Shown here: one piece after another, positions 35,437 through 45,415 of the stretch
Numbering within the stretch: the stretch's first letter is position 1
How the letters are laid out: the number at the start of each line of letters is the position of its first letter
From: Zasmidium citrigriseum
Lineage: Eukaryota; Ascomycota; Dothideomycetes; Mycosphaerellales; Mycosphaerellaceae
NCBI GenBank assembly: GCA_002786025.1
Contig: NHNW01000033.1
Span: 434,001 to 498,000, forward strand
Reading direction: 5' to 3'
DNA: 64,000 nucleotides
The notes under the pieces: generated by a model
Told to the model about the DNA's origin: nothing
Database searches by the model: none
What the model saw: only the letters and a program-made list of their open reading frames with translations
Made by a program: the position numbers and the translations under genes

Positions 35437-36129
35437 GGTGCAGCGTTCGAACATATTGACCGCAGATAAGCTGAGAGCGTTGAACCTCGGGGATGTCGTT
35501 GTCAATGGTCTTTTCCCGTCGCACAAGGTTCAACACTGGAAACTATGGCTATCGATAGGTGGCCTTATACTCCAGGAGATCGAACCAAGACCAATGTTGT
35601 CCACAGTACCCCGGATACGCTATCCCCATATCTGTGGGGACATATTGCGCATTTGGCTCGCTACGGGATGCTCGCATCGGTGATGCGCTCTTACGCCTGC
35701 CTCGCCTCGCTTTGGGTTGTGAGTTCGGTAGCCGTGCTTACGGATTTTCAAAGCCGAGTTGCTTGAGAGATCACGATGCTCAGCGCCTTAAGCATTCTCT
35801 CACATCAGCCCATCTGATTGCAGAAGCATAGAGCATCTCGACGTCAGTACTGATAGAGCCGGCAAACCAGGAGGTAGCTACAGAGACAATTCCAATTGCC
35901 CTAAAGCACCTACATGGCACGTACGTTAGTGAGGAACACATTCGGTAGCAGCCTAACATTTCCCGAGTGTCAGTATCGGAGAGGGGTTTGGCTCGATGCG
36001 AGATCAGAGCTCCACTCCCGCGCATCGAGAGGACCTCGCTTGGGTATCAAACTCTAATGTTCTTCATGAAAGCTGAGCACAAAGTCTTTGGAGCTCACTC
36101 TGGACTACCAATCTTCAGGTCATCCAAAG
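35437..36129. promoter_or_regulatory. Divergent intergenic region, sugar transporter and aldo-keto reductase
   Basis: About 690 bases between divergent starts. Open frames here are short and lack motifs. It should contain both promoters. Confidence 0.45.
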
Positions 36130-37263
36130 ATGAGCGTCGCTCGCTGTCTTGCGTCGCCCTGCAGGCAAGCAACAAGATTTCATCTTCACTCGCACTACCG
36201 GAAACAGTTCTCACAGCATGCTCGTCAGCTCGCCCCCAAGACATTCACTCTCAACACCGGAGCCAAAATCCCCGCCATCGGTTTTGGCACCTTCCAAGAC
36301 CCAGAAGCACAAGAAGATACCGTCTGCCGGGCTCTGCAACTCGGCCTCCGCCTGATCGATACCGCACGTGTGTATGACGTTGAGACGCAAGTCGGCAAAG
36401 GCATTAAGAAGAGCGGCATTCCTCGAGAGGAGATCTTCCTCGGGACAAAGCTCTGGTGCAACAAGTTCCATCCGGACGATGTGGAGCGCGGACTTGATGA
36501 CTCGCTTAGGGATCTGGACACGCCGTATGTGGATTTGCTTTTGATGCACTATCCTGTGACGTTCAAGCGGGGACCAGAGAGATTTCCGAGAGACAAAGAT
36601 GGACGGATGTTGCACGGCGACACCACGTATGTCGATACGTGGAAGGCTATGGAGAAGCTGGTGAAAGGCGGCAAGGTGAAGAACATTGGTGTGTCGAACT
36701 TTAGCAAAGGCGAGATTCAAAAGCTGCTCGATGAGTGCTCTGTGGTAAGTTCTCCTCTTAGACCCGGTTGATGCACAGAATACTGACCATCACATTAGGT
36801 GCCTGCGGTTCATCAAATGGAAGTCCACCCCTACCTCCAGCAAAAGACCTTCAACGCCTGGCTCAAATCGCAAAACATCCACGTCGTCCAATTCTCACCC
36901 CTCGGCAACATGAACGACTTCTACCGCCAAACCGGCTGGAGCAAAGACATCGCCCACCACATCCCTCGAGTCATTGATCAACCAGTGTTGAAGCAGATTG
37001 GCGAGAAGTACAACAAGTCGCCTGTGCAAGTCGTGCTAGCTTGGGCCGTCAACAATGGAAGATCGGTGATTCCCAAATCTACCATTGACTGGCAAATCAA
37101 GGAGAATCTTGCCGCGGACTTTGAACTGGGTGAGGAAGATATGGCGGCGATCGGAGAGTTGGACATGAAGGCAAGGTTCAATGATCCGAGTCTCGATTAT
37201 GAGTGGAGGTTGTACAGTGATCTTGAGGGTATAGAGGGAACTGTGAGAGGAAAGACTCATTGA
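36130..37263 (+). CDS. Aldo-keto reductase
   Basis: A 359-aa AKR barrel from exons 36130-36744 and 36799-37263. The catalytic tetrad is present: Asp and Tyr in LIDTARVYD, Lys in LGTKLW and His in LMHYP. The coenzyme part includes NIGVSNFS and IPKST. About 35 residues precede the fold (MSVARCLASPCRQATRF...); they are basic and without acids, so a mitochondrial leader is possible. If translation begins later the protein is cytosolic. The loop PSLDYEWRLYSD at the end is like that of fungal glycerol- and xylose-type reductases. In this cluster, reduction of a sugar or 2-keto acid aldehyde product is a fitting role. Confidence 0.9.
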
Positions 37264-37676
37264 TTGCGGCGAGAACATCCTCCGAAATAACCAGATTCGA
37301 CACTTTTTGGAATGCAAGATAGGGCATCTTATCTATACGCGAATTCACTCTTGCAAGCGCAGCGACGTCATATTCGGCTTTGCGACAAGATAAAAGAACA
37401 TGCTGCAGGAACATTCCCACAGCAATATCATCTCTTCTTGTGGGATGGTTTGCGAGGCCGATTGTCCGTGCGAGCCCGAAGAACGAGACTGCCCTAGTCT
37501 TGGTAATAGCAGCGACCAATAGGAAGCCGAGGAATTTGAGGCGAGCCTCGTGGGAGTGAGGGCTTGAGGCTGACGGAGGGTTTGTATATCATTGACGAAA
37601 CGAAGGTCTCATTTTGCAGGAGATATAATAGTGATTAACTCTACAGCAAAGTCGACTTCAGCACCACATTTCGAAG
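37264..37676. other. Intergenic, no gene seen
   Basis: These 413 bases lie between same-strand genes and probably hold the promoter of the FAD oxidoreductase. Nothing else is seen. Confidence 0.45.
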
Positions 37677-39187
37677 ATGACGATTACCGACGGCGAAATC
37701 CAAGGACTCCGCCAACTCTGCCCACAATTCTACACCCGCACCGATGCATCCTTCTCCGACAAAGCAGCTCCTTGGTCGATCTGGGCTGACCGAAGGCCTC
37801 AATATGCGATCGAGCCACAGGACATCCAGACCATGCAAGCAGTCGTGAAATATCTCTATTCTCACAAGTCAATCGACTTCTGCATTCGAAACACAGGAAC
37901 CGGCGGTTCGTCTGCGACGGATGTCGTACTGTCGATGCATGGATTCAAAGGATTCGAGTTCTCTCTCGAAGACGAGACTGTGACTGTAGGAGCTGGTTTG
38001 TCCTGGGGAGAACTGGACAAATTGATTGAAGAGAGGACCAACGGGCAGTACGGCTGTGTTGGCGCGAGGTGTACTTGGGTCGGTGTTACTGGCGGTCCTT
38101 TGGTTGGCGGTCTGAGTTGGCTCAGTCATGAGTATGGCATGATCTCGGATCCACAGAACTGGCTGAATGCCGAGGTCGTAACGGGGGATGGAAGGTGTGC
38201 GTGGGCGATGAAGGAAGACCCTGATCTGATGTGGGCGCTGAGAGGAGGTGGAGGTAACTTTGGCGGTAAGTCGAATCTGGTTTTTAGCATTGTCGTTGCC
38301 AAAGATTGACTTCCGCAGTAATCACTCGCCTCAAGCTCCAAGCTCGCAAAGTACCCTCGAAAATCTTCTGTGGTATGTTTCTCATTCCATACTCCTCCCT
38401 CCACGAAACCTCAAAGGCCATCGCCGCATTCAACAAACGCAACTCGGATCCCAAAATTGCGATGCAAATCATGAATCAAGGTCCTGGATGCGGCCAAACA
38501 GATCAAGGCTCAAAGCCAGGAATCGTGCTGATGCCCGTCGATTTCCGTGGCGAAGCTCACGCTCGTTCAGACGAAGGCTTTGGCTGGTGCTGGAAGATCA
38601 CTGGAGCAAAGGAGGCAATAGTGATGGAAACGACTCTTCAAGGAGTCAATGCGTTGAACGACACTTTCAAGAGCTATCAAGGGACAAACAAGTTCTGGTC
38701 CGTAGGACCGCTCGTCAGTGACATCGACGATGAGACACTATTGAGACTGTGGAATTGGTACCAGGAGAGCTACAACTTGCATCCAGGCTTCGGCATTGGA
38801 AGTACCGTGCTCTTGGAGTTCATGCAAGAGAAGGCGTTCAACTCTACCACTGGTCCAGAAGCGACTGCTTTCCCTCGCGGGAGGGGACAGCGACATGTTC
38901 TGCAATTGTTGCTCGGATGTCCACCAGATCTCAAAACGAAAGACGGCGGTGACGCTAGGGATCTAGCCATGTCTCAGCTGAGCAAGGCTGGAAAGGAAGT
39001 TGGCCGAGAGTCGTTTACAGGGGAGCGGCATGCTGGATTCTTGCATGACTGGAGTGATATTGCAGAGGTATACGGCCCGAACTATGAGAAGTTGAAAAGG
39101 CTGAAGACGAAATACGACCTGCAGAACAGGTTCAATAAGGGCGTTGATCTGACCGAGGGCAAGATCACTGAGGGAATGACAGTTTAG
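37677..39187 (+). CDS. FAD-linked oxidoreductase (PCMH/BBE-like)
   Basis: A 485-aa flavoprotein of the berberine-bridge-enzyme-like superfamily from exons 37677-38265 and 38319-39187. The FAD domain is marked by VVKYLYSH, the loop RNTGTGGSSA and VTVGAGLSWGELD; the glycine strip GGGGNFG spans the intron region. The C-terminal BBE-type tail is YGPNYEKLKRLKTKYDLQNRFN. Secreted relatives join FAD through a His in the RxGGH loop and a Cys near TVG; here those places read TGTGG and WVGVTGG, so covalent FAD is doubtful. No signal peptide, unlike most secreted family members. It closes the run of sugar-type enzymes and could oxidise a sugar or lactone, but secondary metabolism is also possible. Confidence 0.87.
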
Positions 39188-39479
39188 AGTTGAGAGCATT
39201 AGGTCGATGTATTTTTTGCTCACACTGCCGTACTTGACTCTTTACCGCCTGATACGGCTGAACATCATTCTTCATTGGTGTCGCGAGCTTTGGTGAACAC
39301 TGGTTGGTGTTCCACGCCGCATTCATGGGCTGACCATAACATTGAATACATCGACAGAAGGAACGGAGACAACTTATATTCGCCCCATTCGAACAGCCTG
39401 TACTACCGAGCACAGTCTTGCAAGTATCGCGACACCATCATCAAACCAATACGAACATCAATCTCCGCCAGCAACATCC

Positions 39480-40742
39480 ATGTCACAACCTCGCAACGAC
39501 AACCTGCTCTGCTTGCCTGCAGAAATTTTGGGTCGGATCGCCGAGCATTGCGATGTATCAACGGACATTTTCGCCCTCCGATTGACCTGTCGAGATTTAT
39601 CAGGAGCGGCTTTCCTGCCATTCGTGGGAGAGTACATTTCCAAACTCACCTGCTTCATAGTCGACCCAGACCGCTTGTCACGGATCTTGAACATTCTGGC
39701 AATGCCGCATCTACTCGAGAAGGTCCGGATGTTGGTCCTGACGACGAATGCTCATGAAAATCGGTTCAACGTCCATCTTGCACCAAACGATGGAGAAGAT
39801 CGAATCGAAGCAAACATCGACGCACGGGACATATGGGCCGTTGAAGAATATCGGAGGGTTGAATGCCCTACGATGGGCATATCCGCTCAGAACTGGATTA
39901 CTATGGAGCAGATCCTCAACGCTTTTGCCTCCCAATCAAACGACTCCGTTGTTATCGATCTCATCCAAGAGCCTGGAGTCAGCAGCACAGTGGCATTGAA
40001 GCGACCGCAACTACCCAAGGAACTCTTCGAGCTCTGCATAACGTCGGGCTGCAAGCTCACGGGCTTTGAAATGACGGATGAGTATGACGTAGACATTGCA
40101 GACTTCCGACCTAGTGGACGGTTTCATCACCTCTTGCGAGGCTTCGAGAGGTTCCTTTACGCAGCCAAAGACGACACCCGAAACACGATCGATGGTCCAC
40201 TGAGACGTAGACGGGACGACCACTGTGAGCTCGTTGAAACCTTGATGCAGTCTCCTTCAAGCCTACGGACCCTCGAAATCGATGGTAGACAATGGGGTCT
40301 GCCATGGGAGTCTCTGGCCAGCCAAGCGATGTGGAAAAGAGTCCTTCCCCCTGGTCCCGCGTTACCAAACCTACAAGAACTGGATCTCTTGAGCGCAGAC
40401 CTTGAGCGAGATGTTTTTTTACCTTTCCTGGGACGGAGCAGAGACAGCCTGGAGAGGCTTCACCTGCACTTCCCGACGATGAAATACGATGAAGAAAACG
40501 ATCCTTGGACGGACATGTTCGAGTTGTTGCGGACCTTCCCACGGCTGAAGGAGGTCATATTGAAGCAGTTGGCACTGACAGGCCCAAGCGGTGGGACGCT
40601 GTACGAAGTATCGTTCATACTCCCTGGCGAAGATCACAAGAAGAGGTTTTCATCGACGGAGTCGGTCGAGCTCAATGTTCCGGAGTTTCTTGAAATAAAC
40701 ATCGGGAAGCGGCTCATGTACACAGAAATTGAATTTGAGTAG
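39480..40742 (+). CDS. F-box protein
   Basis: An intronless 420-aa protein. The F-box is at the N-terminus (LLCLPAEILGRIAEHCDV... ALRLTCRDLSG), which would bind Skp1 in an SCF ubiquitin ligase. The rest has scattered leucine-rich segments (LRTLEIDG, LPNLQELDLLSADL, SLERLHLHFP, FPRLKEVILKQLAL), like many fungal F-box proteins with weak leucine-rich repeats for substrate choice. The start at 39480 is chosen because the residues before it (frame open to 39342) are low in complexity. Substrate unknown. Confidence 0.85.
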   Translation: MSQPRNDNLLCLPAEILGRIAEHCDVSTDIFALRLTCRDLSGAAFLPFVGEYISKLTCFIVDPDRLSRILNILAMPHLLEKVRMLVLTTNAHENRFNVHLAPNDGEDRIEANIDARDIWAVEEYRRVECPTMGISAQNWITMEQILNAFASQSNDSVVIDLIQEPGVSSTVALKRPQLPKELFELCITSGCKLTGFEMTDEYDVDIADFRPSGRFHHLLRGFERFLYAAKDDTRNTIDGPLRRRRDDHCELVETLMQSPSSLRTLEIDGRQWGLPWESLASQAMWKRVLPPGPALPNLQELDLLSADLERDVFLPFLGRSRDSLERLHLHFPTMKYDEENDPWTDMFELLRTFPRLKEVILKQLALTGPSGGTLYEVSFILPGEDHKKRFSSTESVELNVPEFLEINIGKRLMYTEIEFE

Positions 40743-40861
40743 CGGTACATAGTCTAAACATCCATTGGCAATGCCAAACATGCGACTTGGGGTGCTTCGC
40801 ACGATTGTAAGGTCTATAGCGAGTTCTGTCCCAGTAATAATAATAGAACCGCAACTGATGA

Positions 40862-42414
40862 CTACATCTTGGCCGGGTAAAATGCCACTTTAATCCCATT
40901 CCGGCTCTCGACCAACATCCGGGTCGCCTCCACATACTCCATGCACGGATCCCTATTCTCAATCATCTCAAACTGCAAGACCAGGCGGACGAGAAGATAG
41001 ATACTCTGCGATATGACCTGGTTCACAGCTGGGCAGATCCGTGGTCCTCCGAAGAAAGGGGTGAACTCCCAGGTCAGCACCTTTCCTTCAAAACGATTCG
41101 GTCGAAACGTCTCGATGTCATCACCCCACACTTTAATGTCTCGCATCTTGGGAAAGTTGTTCAGGAAGACTCCCATTCCCTTTCGTACAAAGACCGGTGC
41201 CGACCCATCAGGACCGCCGCCGCGGGGAAGTATCGTGTCTCGCAAAGCGATCCGGCGAGTTTGGCCTGACGGGCCTAGGAGCCGGACAGTTTCAAATAGA
41301 GTGTAGCGGAACAAGTTCAAGCTTTTGAGGAGCTCGAATGTCATGTGTTGATCTTGGATCTTGAGGGCTTCTTCGCGGAGCGCTGTCCAATGATGTGGAT
41401 TACGTGCCAGTAAGAACAGGGCATTGGATACGAGGATGGCAGATGTATCCCGAGCTGGGAAGAAGATGTTCAAGAGTTGGAAGCGGAGGTCCACAGGGTC
41501 CTTGATTTGTTTGGCCATGCCGTCGATTAGAACGTAGCGTTGCCGTGAGCCTTCCTTTTCCGAGTCTTTCTCGGGAGACTTCTCGTAGTAGTGCTTGATC
41601 CTTTCGTCTATGAAGGCATGAACCTTTGTGTAAGACTTTTTCCAGGACTTGTCGAAGGCGTAGATGAATGAGAAGGCGCCACCCATGCTCAGCCTTGTCC
41701 CAGCCCCAGCGAGTGCGGCGTTGAAAGCTTCAAGGAAATCTTGGGATTTGGTCGTCGTATCTCGCAGTGAGTCTATAGACTCGCCAAAGATGAATTCGGT
41801 CGAGCTGTCTAAAAACTGTCCGTTGTCAGCGCGATGTAGTTGCAACTGTTCCCATCGCTACTCACAAGCTTTTGCAACAATGGCTGCATGTCCACTGTAC
41901 CACCGTCGGTGGGCAACAGAGCGAACATTCTATCCACATACTTCTTGAAATATTCGATGTCCATGAGCTCGGCGCGTTTGAAGAGAGGTGTTACCAGATC
42001 TCTCGTTCGCTTCCACTCGGCTCCATTGACGGAAAGAATGCCACGGCCAAAGAATGGCTCCGCAGCACGACGATCATCGCGTCCGAAGTCCTGAAAGTTG
42101 GTGGCACCTACCGCTTGATAATTGGCGGTCTCGTGGGTGCTGATGATGGTGCGAAGGCCGGCTCGTTCTTGGTATGTTGACCCGTACTTGGAGAACAATT
42201 CATAGTCGAAGCCATTGCGACGGCCATCAAGAACGGCCTTCACCCTCGCTCGGTAGAGGTCGTAGCCAAGAATGTGAGTATGTGGGTATTTGTTGACTGG
42301 GAGGCAGCCAAGGCTCCTTGCACGTCGACGCCTAGCTACTTCGGTACCGAGGGCTCGTAAAAGAAGAGTGACAGCGGCAGCGAGTAGCACGTAAAGTGAC
42401 GGGGAGATTGCCAT
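40862..42414 (-). CDS. Cytochrome P450 (CYP52-clan-like)
   Basis: A 500-aa microsomal P450 from exons 41866-42414 and 40862-41815. An N-terminal anchor (LYVLLAAAVTLLLRALG) precedes a basic stop-transfer stretch. P450 marks: I-helix PARDTSA, ExxR as ETVRLL, FRPNRF, and haem loop FFGGPRICPA with C444. The glycine two residues after the Cys is Ala, a mild departure. Overall pattern is closest to the fungal CYP52 clan (fatty-acid and alkane hydroxylases), some of which work in secondary metabolism. It is divergent from the repeat-peptide precursor gene (714 bases between starts), so it is a candidate tailoring enzyme there. Confidence 0.92.
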
Positions 42415-43128
42415 CTATGGAAGAGGCCTGCCGTCCCGCCAGAGCTGGCAGTACGATCCCAAGTCACAAGCAGTAAAAGGTTGAATCTGTGCTGTACCTC
42501 AGGACGAAAGATAGTCCGATATGACTGACGTACCCAGACGCTACGGCGAACGCTTGCGTGTCGACATGTGCGTGATGGAGAAAAGCACATGGGATCGATG
42601 TATACATCCCAGGCGGCACAGGCGTATATCTGAAGATCCCTCGTAATGATCATCATCACTATGCGTATCAGATCCTGATTGACGGGATTGAGTTCAGGAT
42701 CAACGGCTTGTTGGAGCTTGTTCTTCCATGGCGCAGCGCCATGTCGATCACCCCACGCCCGTTGCAGCGGCTGAGCCGTAGGATTGCGGCATCACCTGCA
42801 TACTGACATCTGTGGTGCACGCCGGGGATCCTGAGACTTTTACCCAGTTGATATGGTACCTGGCTGTGTATACTCACCTGCCTTCTTGGGCAGATTCAGG
42901 ATGTTCACGCCCCATGTTGGTGAGGTGCTCGAGTTGATTCGCTCTTGAGGGTCTTGCTCTGCCGACCTTGACCAACACAGGGTCATCTTGATCTTTACTA
43001 AACCCTAGATTATATGTACGTAGTCCCGCGGAACCACAATCAGCACTCCGACCTGCAAAATCGCCAAGCAACCAAGACAAGGCACATTCTCAGCGAGCAG
43101 TGAAGAAGCCTTCGCTCAGCGTGCAATC
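42415..43128. promoter_or_regulatory. Divergent promoter, P450 and repeat-peptide precursor
   Basis: These 714 bases lie between divergent starts and would drive both genes. No coding frame stands out. The precursor's leader is purine-rich (about 43090-43110). Confidence 0.45.
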
Positions 43129-43559
43129 ATGCAAGTCTCAATCTTTTTGACCTTGCTCGGTTCCCTTCACCTTGCGGCATCAATCCCGGGTAAGTCATTC
43201 TTGGAAAGGGTACGCTCGAGACCAAGCTTACATGTAGCGCAGTAAACCCAGCAGCAAAGCTGGCCATTCGTGAGAGCAATGATGTTGAACCAAACGGGGA
43301 CGACTCAGCTGGCAGTACGGGGGTGGTCAATGTGATGCGTCGTGAGGAGAATGTCGATGCCGACGGCGGTGATGACTCTGCTGCCAGCACTGGAGTGGTC
43401 AACGTTATGATTCGCGATGATACCGAGGAATCTGGTGATGACTCGGCTGGGAGCACGGGCGTCGTCAACGTGATGGTTCGAGATCAGTCCAACGAGGCCC
43501 TAGGGGATGGCGACGACTCTGCTGCGAGTACTGGTGTCGTCAATGTGATGAGGAATTGA
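43129..43559 (+). CDS. Secreted repeat-peptide precursor (candidate RiPP precursor)
   Basis: A 125-aa protein from exons 43129-43189 and 43243-43559. Residues 1-18 form a signal peptide (MQVSIFLTLLGSLHLAAS). The rest is four copies of DDSA(G/A)STGVVNVM at residues 40-52, 64-76, 86-98 and 111-123. Between them are acidic spacers of 9-12 residues. Each of the first three copies is followed by (R/I/V)R and then Glu or Asp; AIR-E stands before copy 1. This is the plan of fungal kexin-processed repeat precursors, including those of ustiloxin-type RiPPs: secretion signal, identical cores, basic cleavage sites. Only copy 1 has a true dibasic RR. The core has no Tyr, Phe or Trp, unlike known dikaritins. 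A UstYa gene lies tail-to-tail and a P450 head-to-head. A non-processed repeat wall protein is the alternative. Confidence 0.72.
43299..43550 (+). repeat. Four 39-nt coding repeats in the precursor
   Basis: Copies at 43299-43337, 43371-43409, 43437-43475 and 43512-43550, with periods of 72, 66 and 75 nt. They differ at many third codon positions (the Gly-Val-Val-Asn-Val codons vary in all copies) yet give the same residues except Gly/Ala at place 5. This shows the peptide, not the DNA, is kept. Confidence 0.9.
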
Positions 43560-43840
43560 GCTCACGGTGATGCACTGGATGCGTGTCGAATAGTGTTTTG
43601 AAAGCTGCATTAAAGGTACATAGACGCTGCTGGAACAGACTTTTTTGTAAGGTGTATTTAACCGTTCAATAAAGCGATGGGTATAACATGATTGTTTACC
43701 CCTGTCATTCAACATTGAATATGTTTTGTCTTTCACGGGGACTCTCAGAGGCTCTGTGAAGTGATGCATAAATAAAGCGGTGGGAATATATCTCACCACG
43801 TTTCTGACCCTCACTGTGAAACCGACATCTATGCTTTAAA

Positions 43841-44731
43841 CTACTTCTCCCAAGGCTTACTTCCATCCGGACAGAACTTATACTTGTCCACTTCCGAGAT
43901 GTTTGGATCATCTCTCCCATACGAAGGATCGTAACAGGCGCTATGCTCCTTCGCCCACGATTGCAATTTGTTCCAGTCTCGACATTGACGAGTAGCTCCC
44001 AGACCACCAAGGGGATGGTCTGCATGGAGATTCTGGTGGAGAAGACCCTGGTACAGGAGCGTATCATCGGCATTGCACATGATGCTCTGGAGGAGATATT
44101 CCAGACAGTGTACTGAGTGCATCCGTGGCCAGTCCAGGGAATCACCGTCATAGGCTTGATTCACTGTCGTGCGGAGTAGATGCTGAAAATTTTGTTAGCT
44201 TCGTCGAAGTTCTCATCTGAGGTTGATCTTCAGTACCAGGCAATGTAGCTCGTGTGCACTGTTCAACGTATATACGCCCTTCTTCGAATCCCACGGCCAG
44301 CGCATGGCGTGCAAGACGCCCTTGGACTCAGTGAGAGAGTCATCTAGAGCAACGACCAGATTTCTTTGGTTGACAAGGTCCGATGCCCAGGCTTCGTCTT
44401 CTTCGGTTCGATTATAGCTGTTGAAGGGGCTCTGGTATTCTATCGTTTTGGGGGTGTTGTAGCTGAGCCCGGCTGGGAGAAGTCAGCACAAATTATAAGT
44501 CTTGTCATGGGGTCGCTCCGTACCAATGTTTGTTCTCATCTTGCCCTTTTGCCACAGAGGGTGCAATTTGACGTATGAGTAGACATTCAGGCCCAACGAT
44601 ATGAGTAATGACAGCGACAGCAGAAGTACTGCCCCTGTTCTCCATGAGCTTCTTTGGGCTCCTTGTTCCGAGGGCCGTTTCTCTGCAAGTTCTTCATCTT
44701 GAGACAGGGAGATATATCGTTTTCCAAACAT
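43841..44731 (-). CDS. UstYa-family oxidase (DUF3328)
   Basis: A 261-aa protein from exons 44524-44731, 44237-44472 and 43841-44182. A cytoplasmic N-terminus and one membrane span (about residues 33-54) are followed by a lumenal domain. Both family motifs HxxHC are intact: HELHC at 143-147 and HSVHC at 170-174; the second is followed by LEYLLQSIMCNADDT, close to the family's usual sequence. The second intron falls right after the first motif. UstYa proteins carry out oxidative cyclisation or other oxidations in dikaritin RiPP and some other fungal pathways; they work in the secretory path. Gene end is 281 bases from the end of the repeat precursor. Known clusters often have two UstY-type proteins; only one is here. 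Confidence 0.9.
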
Positions 44732-45415
44732 TGTGGAACGACAACGCTAAACAGAGGGCTGCAAGACAGGCTTTGAGATCGAAGTCGGCGTTCGTTCAGG
44801 ATCTTGATTATTGAAGCCCTTCTTGCTGCTCAGGTGCCCAGCATCGAAGCTTCAGTCGTATTGTTGAGCTTCAGCTTGGAGAAGGATCTGGGGACCTTGT
44901 CCCGTTGATGTCGATGGCGCCTCCCACTTGCGGGAAACGCCATCCCGCCAGGGCGATGACTGCGAGAAATGGCAAGGTCGAGTTGATTTACGAGTGATGT
45001 CGTTGCAGGGTAGAGTTGCCGCTAGCTTATCAGCATCCTGCGTGATTTCGTCAACTTCCTTTGGGGGCCAACAGCTGAACAAGCTCCCCCAGCCGTTGCG
45101 CTGATCCTCCACTGCAGATCCTGTTGGATCACGACCCGCGCCGCCAACCGGTTGCCGAGGACTGGCGTGGTTGGAAGGCTTGAATAAGCCGTCCCAAAGC
45201 TTGAAGAGGGGGTTGGGATGGCACAGCATATGATTGTCCGTGGGAGGTGTGCCACGGGTAAAGCAGCTACATGTACCTGCGAGCATACGGCGTGGAAGCC
45301 ATGCAGCTCACATCCCTTCTTGATTTGATCTGAAGCGTTGTTGCTGTTCTCCAACTCACATCAGCTGTTGGTCTTTCTCGCAGCCTCCCTTCTCAGCCCC
45401 TATCCACCACTCAAC
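44732..45415. promoter_or_regulatory. Divergent intergenic region, UstYa and rhodopsin-fold gene
   Basis: About 680 bases between divergent starts. Overlapping minus-strand frames at 44852-45354 have no motif and are not called. Confidence 0.4.

Noticed and set aside
44852..45354. Minus-strand frames between UstYa and the rhodopsin-fold gene, checked as a second RiPP gene
   Set aside because: No HxxHC motif, signal peptide or repeats.
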